Source: Physcomitrium patens (lineage: Eukaryota; Streptophyta; Bryopsida; Funariales; Funariaceae). Taken from it: a stretch of 64,000 nucleotides of DNA. Positions 37,401 through 46,224 of the stretch are shown here, one piece after another. Under the pieces are notes generated by a model. The model did not search any database. It was not told the origin of the DNA and saw only the letters and a list, made by a program, of their open reading frames with translations. Position numbers and translations under genes: made by a program. Within the stretch, counting starts at the first letter, position 1; each line of letters begins with the position of its first letter. The stretch is from assembly GCF_000002425.4 (NCBI RefSeq), contig NC_037265.1, positions 726,835 to 790,834 of the forward strand, in the 5' to 3' direction.

Positions 37401-38280
37401 TTCTTTTGCTGCGTGTATAAATGCTTTTGCACCTATCAGTACGGGTTTTACTGTACTAGACTTATAATTTTTTACTTGGTTGGTAGAACTATTAATAACG
37501 CTCTGGGAAAAGTCAAGTTTACACGAATTTCAATCTATTCGAGGGTTATATTTTTCTAGCCAGGATAAACCTAAAATAACTAGATTGGACGGGGATTTAA
37601 TTATGTTAAAAGCTATGCAGCTATCATGACCGTCTATTGTTACTTTTATAGGATGAATTTCATGAGTGACATCTCCAGAAGACAAGGGACGACCATCTAT
37701 GACTTCTACATGTACTGGTTTAGGTTTCTGTACAAAGGGTATTTTACGACTTTTAACAAATTGTTCATCTAAAAAACATGCTGAGGCTCCCGAATCTAAT
37801 AGAGCAGAGGCTTTGTAATTCTTAGGTCCTAAATATAAGTCTATTATAAAACAAGGAGATGGTTCTGAGGAGAGGATAGGACCTTCATTAGGAATTGTAC
37901 AAGGTTCCAGCTGCACGGTCCCTATTGTAGCTGGACGAATCCGTTTTCAGACATGTTGTCTTCTTTGACCGTCGTACCCCTCATTTTATAGTTGCGTCGT
38001 TTCTTTGGACAATATTGAGCAGTGTGCTTAGATTCTCCGCAATATAAACATAATCCTTCTTGACGACGACGAATCTTTTCTTGCTCAGTTAGGGGTTTAA
38101 AATGTACCGCGTCAATTTGCATGTCTTCTACTTCTGAATGTACGTTTGGCAAAGACGTTGATGTTGCCATTGAGTAATAAAGTTGAGGTTCCCGTGAATG
38201 ATTCTCGGATCAAAATTCAAAAAGTTGATTATCACATTTTACCGCAAAATCGATTACTTGACTCAAAGTTTGAGGATCAG
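34427..38280 (-). pseudogene. X1 gag(C-terminal)-pol, interrupted
   Basis: In minus order this holds the gag CCHC knuckle, protease with DSGA, reverse transcriptase, RNase H, integrase and chromodomain, ending at 34427. Relative to X2, two Gln codons have become TAA (36578-36580 and 36434-36436), splitting RT from RNase H. Both are C-to-T changes on the coding strand. Shared with X2 are a stop after the protease (TGA at the position of a Trp codon) and a frame change in an A-run just before RT. The RT active-site motif is YYLDD. RNase H keeps the first Asp (METDASDF) but has Asn in YTNHKNL where Asp is usual. It is non-functional as a continuous polyprotein. Confidence 0.9.
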
Positions 38281-38285
38281 GTAAG

Positions 38286-38834
38286 TGTCAAGGACAAAGA
38301 CTCGATGAGGAAAAATATACACCAAAAGGCTATCTCGATATAATAAGTCCAAATATAAACAAGTAGGTATATTAAAAGGAAACTGGAATGGCTATTGCCA
38401 CAATACAAGAAACTAAAGACTCTTGAACCTGGACTAGAAGCAAGAAAGGAGTTGACAAGAGTGAAGAAGCCTTCACTCTTGTCTCTATATATACTATCTA
38501 ACTAGGGGCTACGTGGCGACGTTCTATAGGACCTCCAATATGTGTTGACTTTGTAGGACACATGCCTTGACTTACAAGGCAAGTTTTTCTACGTGTGGGC
38601 CACATAGTTAGCTTGATCTTCAAGCTAACAACATGTGTGGCACATGGCCAACTTGTTGACCACGTTTCTAATCCAAAAAGTCAATTAAAGACACCTATGA
38701 AGTCAAAGCAGCGTCTAGGAAGTTTCTAGGAAGCTTCTATAAATATTATACAATTAACTTACTTTTATCTACTTTTACTTACTTCTACCTATTTCTATAT
38801 GTATTTATTAGCTTACATGATTATGGCCGTGACA
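38286..38834 (-). repeat. LTR2, chimeric LTR between the two interior copies
   Basis: 549 bp. The left part carries markers of LTR3 (acaatacaag, actatctaac, gaggaaaaat, cttctata). The right part, after about 38740, carries markers of LTR1 (cttacttctacc, gtatttatta), whereas LTR3 and LTR4 have cttacatctacc and gtaattatta. It is flanked on the left by gag sequence ending gtaag and on the right by the polypurine tract. A private 3-bp deletion lies at the switch region. This is the hallmark of an LTR-LTR crossover. Confidence 0.9.
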
Positions 38835-38875
38835 TTACCCCCCCTTCTAGAGACGAGTTCCACGAGGAGTGGTCA

Positions 38876-39298
38876 TCATATGTTGAGGAAATCTATGATG
38901 CGACGAATTATATTCGCCACATACTCTGATCTCTGTTCTCTTCGAAGATGATTGATAGGGCCTCTCAACCATCGGTAGTGTCCCATACCAGGGCGGGAAG
39001 ACCACCCAGTTATTTGATCATTATTGAGGCCTTCGTAACTTCCTTCGAATAGAATATTCGGAACACCATCAGGAGTTGTTCCTACCTCTAGCAAAATCAC
39101 CAAACATCGACAGTCCCTTCCCAAATTGTGATACCAAACGCGTTGTATCTCACCATCTGTTCGAGGAAGAACATGTCGTTCTTGAAGATCTTCATCTCGA
39201 TTGCGTTGTCTTGAAGGTTGTGACAATCGTAATGTCTCGTCCGGCAGGTCAACAAACGAAGGTTCTTGAGTTGAATCTGCTGGTTGTTGGCTCTCCAT
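38876..39298 (-). CDS. Extra ORF after pol in X2, unknown function
   Basis: This is the second intact copy of the 140-codon ORF described at 33910-34332. It differs by Arg for Ile in HLRREQRSEY and Ala for Val in YVANI. It lies between the X2 pol stop (39393) and the polypurine tract. Function is unknown; it has no membrane segment and no cysteine-rich motif. Confidence 0.6.
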   Translation of the reverse strand: MESQQPADSTQEPSFVDLPDETLRLSQPSRQRNRDEDLQERHVLPRTDGEIQRVWYHNLGRDCRCLVILLEVGTTPDGVPNILFEGSYEGLNNDQITGWSSRPGMGHYRWLRGPINHLRREQRSEYVANIIRRIIDFLNI

Positions 39299-39392
39299 CT
39301 AATTAGCGTCACAAATGTAAAGAAGTTACAAACAAGGATAGGAAATTGAATGTTATCTTGCCTCAATCTTGTCTCTTTTATAAGAGAGATTT

Positions 39393-42311
39393 TCATCTTA
39401 GTTTTGATGGATGTCGTTGATGAAAAACTTTGACTTTAGCTGATGCATTTGCTAGATTCTTGGATGGCTCCCATGTGCGTTCACTAATATCATATCCGCG
39501 CCAATGAACAAGATATTCCAGCTTATTTCGACGCCGCCTTGAGTCTAATATCTCTTCCACCTCAAATTCTTCATTATTATCTACTTCTATAGGAGGCGAT
39601 GGCATTTGTCTTCTTCCTTGTATATCCATTGTCTTATATGGTTCAAGAAGAGATACGTGGAATTCAGGATGGATCTTCATTGACTCCGGTAGATGTAACC
39701 GATATGCAACTGGGTTGATCTGTTCAGAAACAGAAAAGGGGCCAAGCCTACGATAGTCCAACTTGTCACAAGGTCGAGTAGTCTTGATATTGCGACGAAG
39801 TAGCCATACCTTATCACCCACGTTGATTTGTGGTTGCTCCTTACGATATAGATCTGCGTTTATCTTTTGTCGTTCTTGAGCTTCCTTCAATTGTGTCTTC
39901 ATTATTGCATGTAACTCTGACAACCGATTTGCCATATCTTCTGCTGCAGGATTATCAACTTTTGAAAAATCAAAAGTATCAAGTCGTGGATGATAGCCAT
40001 AATTGGCAAAGAAAGGTGTTTGTTGCGTGGAAGAATGTACCGTATTATTATAAGCAAACTCTGCCAATGGCAGAAGGGTTGTCCAATCATCTTGTTGGTA
40101 GTTGATAGTACACCTTAAATATTGCTCCAAGACTTGGTTTACGCCCTCTGTTTGTCCATCAGTTTGAGGATGGAAAGCCGAAGATAGCTTTATGTCCACT
40201 TTTAAAATCTTGAAAAGGGTCCTCCAAAATCTTGACACAAATTGAGTTCCCCTATCCGATATGATATCTTTAGGTAATCCATGATAGCGATAGATATTAT
40301 CAATGAAAAGCTTAGCTGTTTCTTCACCTGTGATAGATTTTGTACATGGCACAAAATGTGCCATCTTAGTGAAACGATCTACTATCACAAATATAGAATC
40401 ATAAGATCTTGAGCTTGGAAGATCTGTGATGAAATCCATAGAAACAGAAGACCATGGTTGTTCTGGTATAGGTAATGGCTGAAGAAGTCCGTAAGGTCGA
40501 TGACGAGGAATTTTTGATCTTGAACAAATATCACATGATTGTACAAAGTCTTTGACTGACTTCCACATTTTTGGCCACCAAAAATCTCTTGATATGAGTT
40601 CCAAAGTCTTATTATATCCAAAGTGCCCTGCTGCTGGAAAGTCATGACGTGCTTGAAGAACACGTAAACGTGCTTCTCCTTCTGGAACATATAGGCGTCC
40701 TTCAAAATATAATAGATTATTCTTGAACTCAAACTTAGAAGGATCATGAGACTTGGAAGAATTATTCTCGATATCATAAACAAGAGGGTCTGAGGACATA
40801 CTGGACTGGATTTGCTTGAGAAAAGTTGAATCAATAGTCAATGTTGATTTCATTGCTCGGAGATGAAATTGCTCCGGTTTCAAGAGGTCCGTTCTTTGTT
40901 GCTCAAAAGCTGCATCTCCTTCTTTTGGTGCAAAATAAGAACGTCTAGATAGGGGATCAGACAAACCTTGTTGTTTTCCTGGCCGATAAGTGATAATGAA
41001 CTCGAATCTTGACAAAGACATACTCCAACGAGCTTGAAGACGATTCAACACGCGTGCTGACATGAAATACTCGAGATTCTTGTGATTTGTATACACAGTG
41101 ACTGGACTAGAAGCGCCTTCTAGATAATGACGCCATTCTTGAAAAGAATCCACGATCGCAAGAAGTTCTTTATCGTGGATCTCATAATTAATCTCGGCTG
41201 CTGAGAATTTCCTTGAATGAAAAGCTATCGGATGAAGTTTATCATCTGATCCCATTTGTGATAAAACTGCACCCAAGGCAAAATTTGATGCATTTGTTTC
41301 CATAAAAAATGCCTTGGAAAAGTCAACACGATATAAGACTGGTGCAGAGACAAACGATGTCTGCAAGGCTTCAAATGTTGCTTCCGCTTCTTGATTCCAT
41401 TGGAATTTATCTTTACTAATCAAGTATGTAAGTGGAGCTGCAACTCGTGAGAAATCTTTGATGAAGATCCGATAGTAATTGGCAAATCTCAAGAAACATT
41501 GGACATCTCTTACTGTCCTTGGAATCTTCCAATCCATGATTGTTTGGACTTTCTTAGAATCCATCATGAGACCATCATTTGAAATGATGTATCCTAAAAA
41601 GTCAACTTGAGTAGTGTGAAATACACACTTTTCCATCTTGGCGTACAATCCTGCATCTCTAAGTTTTTGTAATACTTGACGAACATGTATTTCATGTTCT
41701 TCGACGTTCTTAGAATAGATCAGGATATCGTCTAGATAGCAGACGACAAAATTATCTAAGAATTCACGAAATACATCATTCATGAGATGTTGAAAAGCAG
41801 CTGGTGCATTCGTGAGTCCAAAGGGCATGACATTATATTCGAAATGTCCATACCTGGTTCGAAACGCAGTCTTCCATTCATCTCCTTCTTTGATCCGTAC
41901 TAGATTATATGCTCCTCTTAGATCTATTTTTGTATAGATCTTAGCTTGATTCAACTGGTCAAGGAGTCCTGATATCAAAAGTAATGGATACTTGTTCTTG
42001 ATTGTGATCTTATTGAGTCCTCGATAATCAACACACATTTGTAAAGATCCATCTTTTTTCTTTACGAATAGAATTGGAGCTCCTGCTGGAGATTTTGAAT
42101 GACGTATGAAATTCTTCGCTAAATTCTCGTCAATATATGTCTTGAGTTCAGCCATCTCATCTTGCGATAAACTGTAAATTGGTCCAAATGGTGGCTGAGT
42201 TCCTTCCTTGAGGTCGATTGAACAATCATATGGGCGATGCTCAGGAAGAATATCTACATTCTTTTTTCTCAAAAACGTCTTGATACTCTTGATATTGACT
42301 TGGAATGCCAA
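39393..42311 (-). CDS. X2 Ty3 pol: RT-RNase H-integrase-chromodomain ORF
   Basis: This uninterrupted 972-codon frame covers most of pol. RT includes [13 protein letters not shown] (22-34), [17 protein letters not shown] (84-100), catalytic D130 in TKIDLRGAY and D194/D195 in CYLDD. RNase H spans about 335-455; its first catalytic Asp is Asn here (METNASNF, residue 340), and the usual Asp in TDHKNL is also Asn (409), so RNase H is probably dead. Integrase has the zinc site H556, H563, C593, C596 and DDE residues D626, D686, E722, with HPQTDGQTEGVNQ. A C-terminal chromodomain (about 916-955) contains LVHWRGYDISERTWEPS, which in chromoviruses targets integration to marked chromatin. The start Met is an artefact of an upstream frame change; protease and gag lie upstream in other frames. 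Confidence 0.92.
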   Translation of the reverse strand: MAFQVNIKSIKTFLRKKNVDILPEHRPYDCSIDLKEGTQPPFGPIYSLSQDEMAELKTYIDENLAKNFIRHSKSPAGAPILFVKKKDGSLQMCVDYRGLNKITIKNKYPLLLISGLLDQLNQAKIYTKIDLRGAYNLVRIKEGDEWKTAFRTRYGHFEYNVMPFGLTNAPAAFQHLMNDVFREFLDNFVVCYLDDILIYSKNVEEHEIHVRQVLQKLRDAGLYAKMEKCVFHTTQVDFLGYIISNDGLMMDSKKVQTIMDWKIPRTVRDVQCFLRFANYYRIFIKDFSRVAAPLTYLISKDKFQWNQEAEATFEALQTSFVSAPVLYRVDFSKAFFMETNASNFALGAVLSQMGSDDKLHPIAFHSRKFSAAEINYEIHDKELLAIVDSFQEWRHYLEGASSPVTVYTNHKNLEYFMSARVLNRLQARWSMSLSRFEFIITYRPGKQQGLSDPLSRRSYFAPKEGDAAFEQQRTDLLKPEQFHLRAMKSTLTIDSTFLKQIQSSMSSDPLVYDIENNSSKSHDPSKFEFKNNLLYFEGRLYVPEGEARLRVLQARHDFPAAGHFGYNKTLELISRDFWWPKMWKSVKDFVQSCDICSRSKIPRHRPYGLLQPLPIPEQPWSSVSMDFITDLPSSRSYDSIFVIVDRFTKMAHFVPCTKSITGEETAKLFIDNIYRYHGLPKDIISDRGTQFVSRFWRTLFKILKVDIKLSSAFHPQTDGQTEGVNQVLEQYLRCTINYQQDDWTTLLPLAEFAYNNTVHSSTQQTPFFANYGYHPRLDTFDFSKVDNPAAEDMANRLSELHAIMKTQLKEAQERQKINADLYRKEQPQINVGDKVWLLRRNIKTTRPCDKLDYRRLGPFSVSEQINPVAYRLHLPESMKIHPEFHVSLLEPYKTMDIQGRRQMPSPPIEVDNNEEFEVEEILDSRRRRNKLEYLVHWRGYDISERTWEPSKNLANASAKVKVFHQRHPSKLR

Positions 42312-42495
42312 TTCAAGTCTTTACGTTTTCAGAAATAGGTGCAGCATAAATAGCAAAAGTTGATCCTTCTTTTGCTGCGTGTATAAATGCTTTTGCACCT
42401 ATCAGTACGGGTTTTACTGTACTAGACTTATAATTTTTTACTTGGTTGGTAGAACTATTAATAACGCTCTGGGAAAAGTCAAGTTTACACGAATT

Positions 42496-42882
42496 TCAAT
42501 CTATTCGAGGGTTATATTTTTCTAGCCAGGATAAACCTAAAATAACTAGATTGGACGGGGATTTAATTATGTTAAAAGCTATGCAGCTATCATGACCGTC
42601 TATTGTTACTTTTATAGGATGAATTTCATGAGTGACATCTCCAGAAGACAAGGGACGACCATCTATGACTTCTACATGTACTGGTTTAGGTTTCTGTACA
42701 AAGGGTATTTTACGACTTTTAACAAATTGTTCATCTAAAAAACATGCTGAGGCTCCCGAATCTAATAGAGCAGAGGCTTTGTAATTCTTAGGTCCTAAAT
42801 ATAAGTCTATTATAAAACAAGGAGATGGTTCTGAGGAGAGGATAGGACCTTCATTAGGAATTGTACAAGGTTCCAGCTGCAC
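42496..42882 (-). pseudogene. X2 Ty3 protease segment
   Basis: This 128-residue frame has the retroviral-type aspartic protease signature ALLDSGASACFLD and ends in LGLSWLEKYNPRID, where a Trp codon of the family appears to have become TGA. An in-frame stop also separates it from the gag knuckle upstream. The identical segment is at 37530-37916 in X1, so these lesions predate the duplication. Confidence 0.85.
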
Positions 42883-42887
42883 GGTCC

Positions 42888-43246
42888 CTATTGTAGCTGG
42901 ACGAATCCGTTTTCAGACATGTTGTCTTCTTTGACCGTCGTACCCCTCATTTTATAGTTGCGTCGTTTCTTTGGACAATATTGAGCAGTGTGCTTAGATT
43001 CTCCGCAATATAAACATAATCCTTCTTGACGACGACGAATCTTTTCTTGCTCAGTTAGGGGTTTAAAATGTACCGCGTCAATTTGCATGTCTTCTACTTC
43101 TGAATGTACGTTTGGCAAAGACGTTGATGTTGCCATTGAGTAATAACGTTGAGGTTCCCGTGAATGATTCTCAGATCGAAATTCAAAAAGTTGATTATCA
43201 CATTTTACCGCAAAATCGATTGCTTGACTCAAAGTTTGAGGATCAG
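42888..43246 (-). pseudogene. X2 Ty3 gag C-terminal part with CCHC knuckle
   Basis: It contains the nucleocapsid zinc knuckle CLYCGESKHTAQYC (C-x2-C-x4-H-x4-C) and the preceding gag segment with LSQAIDFAVKCDNQLFEF. The frame begins exactly at the LTR3 insertion site; its N-terminal continuation is at 43804-44419. X1 has the matching part at 37922-38280. Confidence 0.85.
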
Positions 43247-43808
43247 GTAAGTGTCAAGGACAAAGACTCGATGAGGAAAAATATACACCAAAAGGCTATC
43301 TCGATATAATAAGTCCAAATATAAACAAGTAGGTATATTAAAAGGAAACTGGAATGGCTATTGCCACAATACAAGAAACTAAAGACTCTTGAACCTGGAC
43401 TAGAAGCAAGAAAGGAGTTGACAAGAGTGAAGAAGCCTTCACTCTTGTCTCTATATATACTATCTAACTAGGGGCTACGTGGCGACGTTCTATAGGACCT
43501 CCAATATGTGTTGACTTTGTAGGACACATGCCTTGACTTACAAGGCAAGTTTTTCTACGTGTGGGCCACATAATTAGCTTGATCTTCAAGCTAACAACAT
43601 GTGTGGCACATGGCCAACTTGTTGACCACGTTTCTAATCCAAAAAGTCAATTAAAGACACCTATGAAGTCAAAGCAGCGTCTAGGAAGTTTCTAGGAAGC
43701 TTCTATATTAAATATTATACAATTAATTTACTTTTATCTACTTTTACTTACATCTACCTATTTCTATATGTAATTATTAGCTTACATGATTATGGCCGTG
43801 ACAGTAAG
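43247..43808. repeat. LTR3, solo LTR inserted in gag, with its target-site duplication
   Basis: The 552-bp LTR is at 43252-43803. It is flanked by gtaag on both sides (43247-43251 and 43804-43808). With the LTR and one gtaag removed, the gag reading frame continues in register from ...VKKLMLN to PDPQTLSQAIDF. This is a separate insertion of the same family into the outer element, reduced to a solo LTR either before or during the later rearrangement. Confidence 0.92.
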
Positions 43809-44419
43809 TTGAGCATCAATTTCTTTACTTCGTATTGCAATCCATAAAGAAATTGACTGATAAGTGCAGCATCATCCCACTTGATGTCAATTGCAAGTTG
43901 TCGAAATTGTGAAGTATATACTGTTACTGAGCGATTTCCTTGTCGCAGAATTCAGATCTTATTTGTTGCAACACGAGTTGCATCGTGTTCACCATACATA
44001 GATCGAAACTCCGCCAAAAAAGCTTCCAAATTGTCCAATATTGGATTTCGTTGTTCAAAAAAAGACGAAAACCACGATAATGCAGAACCAGAAAGTAGAG
44101 TGCCAATAAACCTGACTTGTGATTCTGGAGTTGGATAGCTTTGCTGTTGAAGTTCAATTACCAATTGTACTTGATTGATGAACCCTCGAAACTTTGATCT
44201 CGTACCATCAAATTTCTCAGGTAAGGTAATTCTTGGTTCTCTAGTGCTTATAGGGTGTTGTACAATTGGAGAAGGAACGTGATTTGTTGTAGATGTTGAA
44301 GCAGCTCCGATCATCTCTATATCTCTACTTTCTGCTATTCTTGTTCTTTCCTGTGTTGGTGAATTGAGTTGATGCATCGCAAGCATTAACTCTCTCATTT
44401 GTTCTTGCATTTGTGCCAT
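43809..44419 (-). pseudogene. Ty3 gag N-terminal part
   Basis: The minus-strand frame from the ATG at 44419 encodes a retrotransposon capsid region with ITLPEKFDGTRSKFRGFINQ, LLSGSALSWFSSFF and LEAFLAEFRSMYGEHD. A TGA at 43952-43954 interrupts it (a likely Arg-to-stop C-to-T change), after which the frame continues to the LTR3 insertion at 43808. Only one copy exists; the duplication did not include it. Confidence 0.85.
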
Positions 44420-44628
44420 TGCACTCTATATTTCAACAAGCTCTGCCATAATGACACTAAGAAGAAAAATTTGTTTGATATTGCTCAAGACAAAAGAAAA
44501 GAAAGACTTGATAACAAAGAAGATACTAAGAACAATATCAGTTTAGAAGTGGGTAATCCGCAAACTTCTAATACGCTTATGTCTTGTCAAGAGAAAAGGG
44601 TAATCCACTCTTACTCAAGAAAAAACAA

Positions 44629-44643
44629 AGCTCTGATATTGTA
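44629..44643 (-). other. Candidate primer-binding site of the Ty3 element
   Basis: On the minus strand the sequence aatatcagagctttg lies about 20 nt inside the 5' LTR edge. It matches the core of the initiator-tRNA-Met primer site used by most plant LTR elements (TGGTATCAGAGC) except for its first bases. The distance from the LTR is larger than the usual 0-5 nt. Confidence 0.5.
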
Positions 44644-44661
44644 AGTACACTCTTGTCAATC

Positions 44662-45213
44662 TGTCAAGGACAAAGACTCGATGAGGAAAAATATACACCA
44701 AAAGGCTATCTCGATATAATAAGTCAAAATATAAACAAGTAGGTATATTAAAAGGAAACTGGAATGGCTATTGCCACAAGATAAGAAACTAAAGACTCTT
44801 GAATCTGGACTAGAAGCAAGAAAGGAGTTGACAAGAGTGAAGAAGCCTTCACTCTTGTCTCTATATATACTATTTAACTAGGGACTACGTGGCGACGTTC
44901 TATAGGACCTCCAATATGTGTTGACTTTGTAGGACACATGCCTTGACTTACAAGGCAAGTTTTTCTACGTGTGGGCCACATAGTTAGCTTGATCTTCAAG
45001 CTAACAACATGTGTGGCACATGGCCAACTTGTTGACCACGTTTCTAATCCAAAAAGTCAATTAAAGACACCTATGAAGTCAAAGCAGCGTCTAGGAAGTT
45101 TCTAGAAAGCTTTTATATTAAATATTATAGAATTAACTTACTTTTATCTACTTTTACTTACATCTACCTATTTCTATATGTAATTATTAGCTTATATGAT
45201 TATGGCCGTGACA
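44662..45213 (-). repeat. LTR4 (5' LTR of the outer Ty3 element)
   Basis: 552 bp, followed by target-site copy ataac at 45214-45218. It would carry the promoter. It shares with LTR1 the marker actatttaac and with LTR3 the markers cttacatctacc and gtaattatta. Confidence 0.93.
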
Positions 45214-45429
45214 ATAACCAATATAGATAATATGTGGATAATTTATTGGCAAAGTTTTTAACTTATCAAGTATTTATAAACACTTATTAGTATGTTTTAT
45301 ACTATAGTAAAAAGATCACCTTATTATTAAGTCAATGTTGATAGTTTTTAACTTTTTAAAAATTATATACTTGAAACACCATTCAAAAGAATTTCTATTT
45401 TATTCTAATAATATTATCAAACATTGATT

Positions 45430-46000
45430 TTTTTTTTAAGGTTGTAATACCAAACACGTTGTATCTATTATGGACATACATAGCTACCTATACAAGAAGT
45501 TTTAGATAAAAAGATAATTTTAAGTAAATTTGATAATATCATGTGAAAAAAGCTTCATAAACACAAATTTGATTTTATACATGTTTATAGTTGATTGATA
45601 GGATAGTAATATGGCCAACAAGTTAGCCACATGTTGCAAATATTGGCAACTTGTGGTACAAGTTGGCTATGTGGTGCATGTGTATTAAACTTGCTTTACA
45701 AGTTACTCACATGTCTCATAAGTTGGACATGTGTTGGAGGTCTTATAATACATTGTCACATAACTTCTAGTTAAATAGTATATATAGAGATAAGATTGAA
45801 GCCTTTTTCATTCTTATTTATATCTTTCTTATTCTTAGTCTTGTTTCAAGAATCTTTTGTCCTATTATCTTTAATAATAGTTATTTTAATTTTAATACTA
45901 TATTACTTTTAAATAAATATCTATTCTTTTTGAATGACACAAGAGTATATTGAGGTTTTTATTGTTTGTGATTCATACCGTTAATAGTATCTTATCATTT
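45430..46000 (+). repeat. Old Ty3-family fragments including an inverted LTR remnant
   Basis: About 45435-45470 (aataccaaacacgttgtatc) matches the extra-ORF region of the young element. About 45595-45860 resembles the reverse complement of its LTR, with words ggccaacaagtt, gttggaggtct and agttaaatagtatatatag in the right order. Both are strongly AT-shifted. The inverted orientation shows it is not part of the young compound. Confidence 0.6.
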
Positions 46001-46224
46001 ATCTAAGAACTATCATTTTATTTTTTAATATATTTGTCTAAATTATTTAATTGTGAAGTTTATAATAATTTGAATAATTTTTTTGATAACTCTTTTAATA
46101 AAAAAAATTGAGTTGATTCCTAAGATTGTTAATTTTATTTTATCTTGGTGGAATAAAAACATTGCAAAAAAATTGTGAAAAAAAATAAAAAGAGAGAGGA
46201 GAGTTGATTGTAGATTGGACTTCT

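Larger units (their letters stand above)
33311..45218 (-). mobile_element. Compound chromodomain Ty3/gypsy element, four LTRs, tandemly duplicated interior
   Basis: The whole structure is bounded by the 5-bp target-site duplication ataac (33311-33315 and 45214-45218). In plus order it is LTR1 33316-33868, interior copy X1 33869-38285, LTR2 38286-38834, interior copy X2 38835-43251, LTR3 43252-43803, gag N-terminal part 43804-44661, LTR4 44662-45213. Transcription sense is minus, so LTR4 is the 5' LTR and LTR1 the 3' LTR. LTRs begin TG and end CA. X1 and X2 are both exactly 4,417 bp and differ at only about twenty positions by my eye count. Pol has the order protease, RT, RNase H, integrase, chromodomain, which places it among chromoviruses; the RT motifs resemble the Tcn1-like chromoviruses reported from mosses and fungi (inference from memory). 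Confidence 0.92.
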
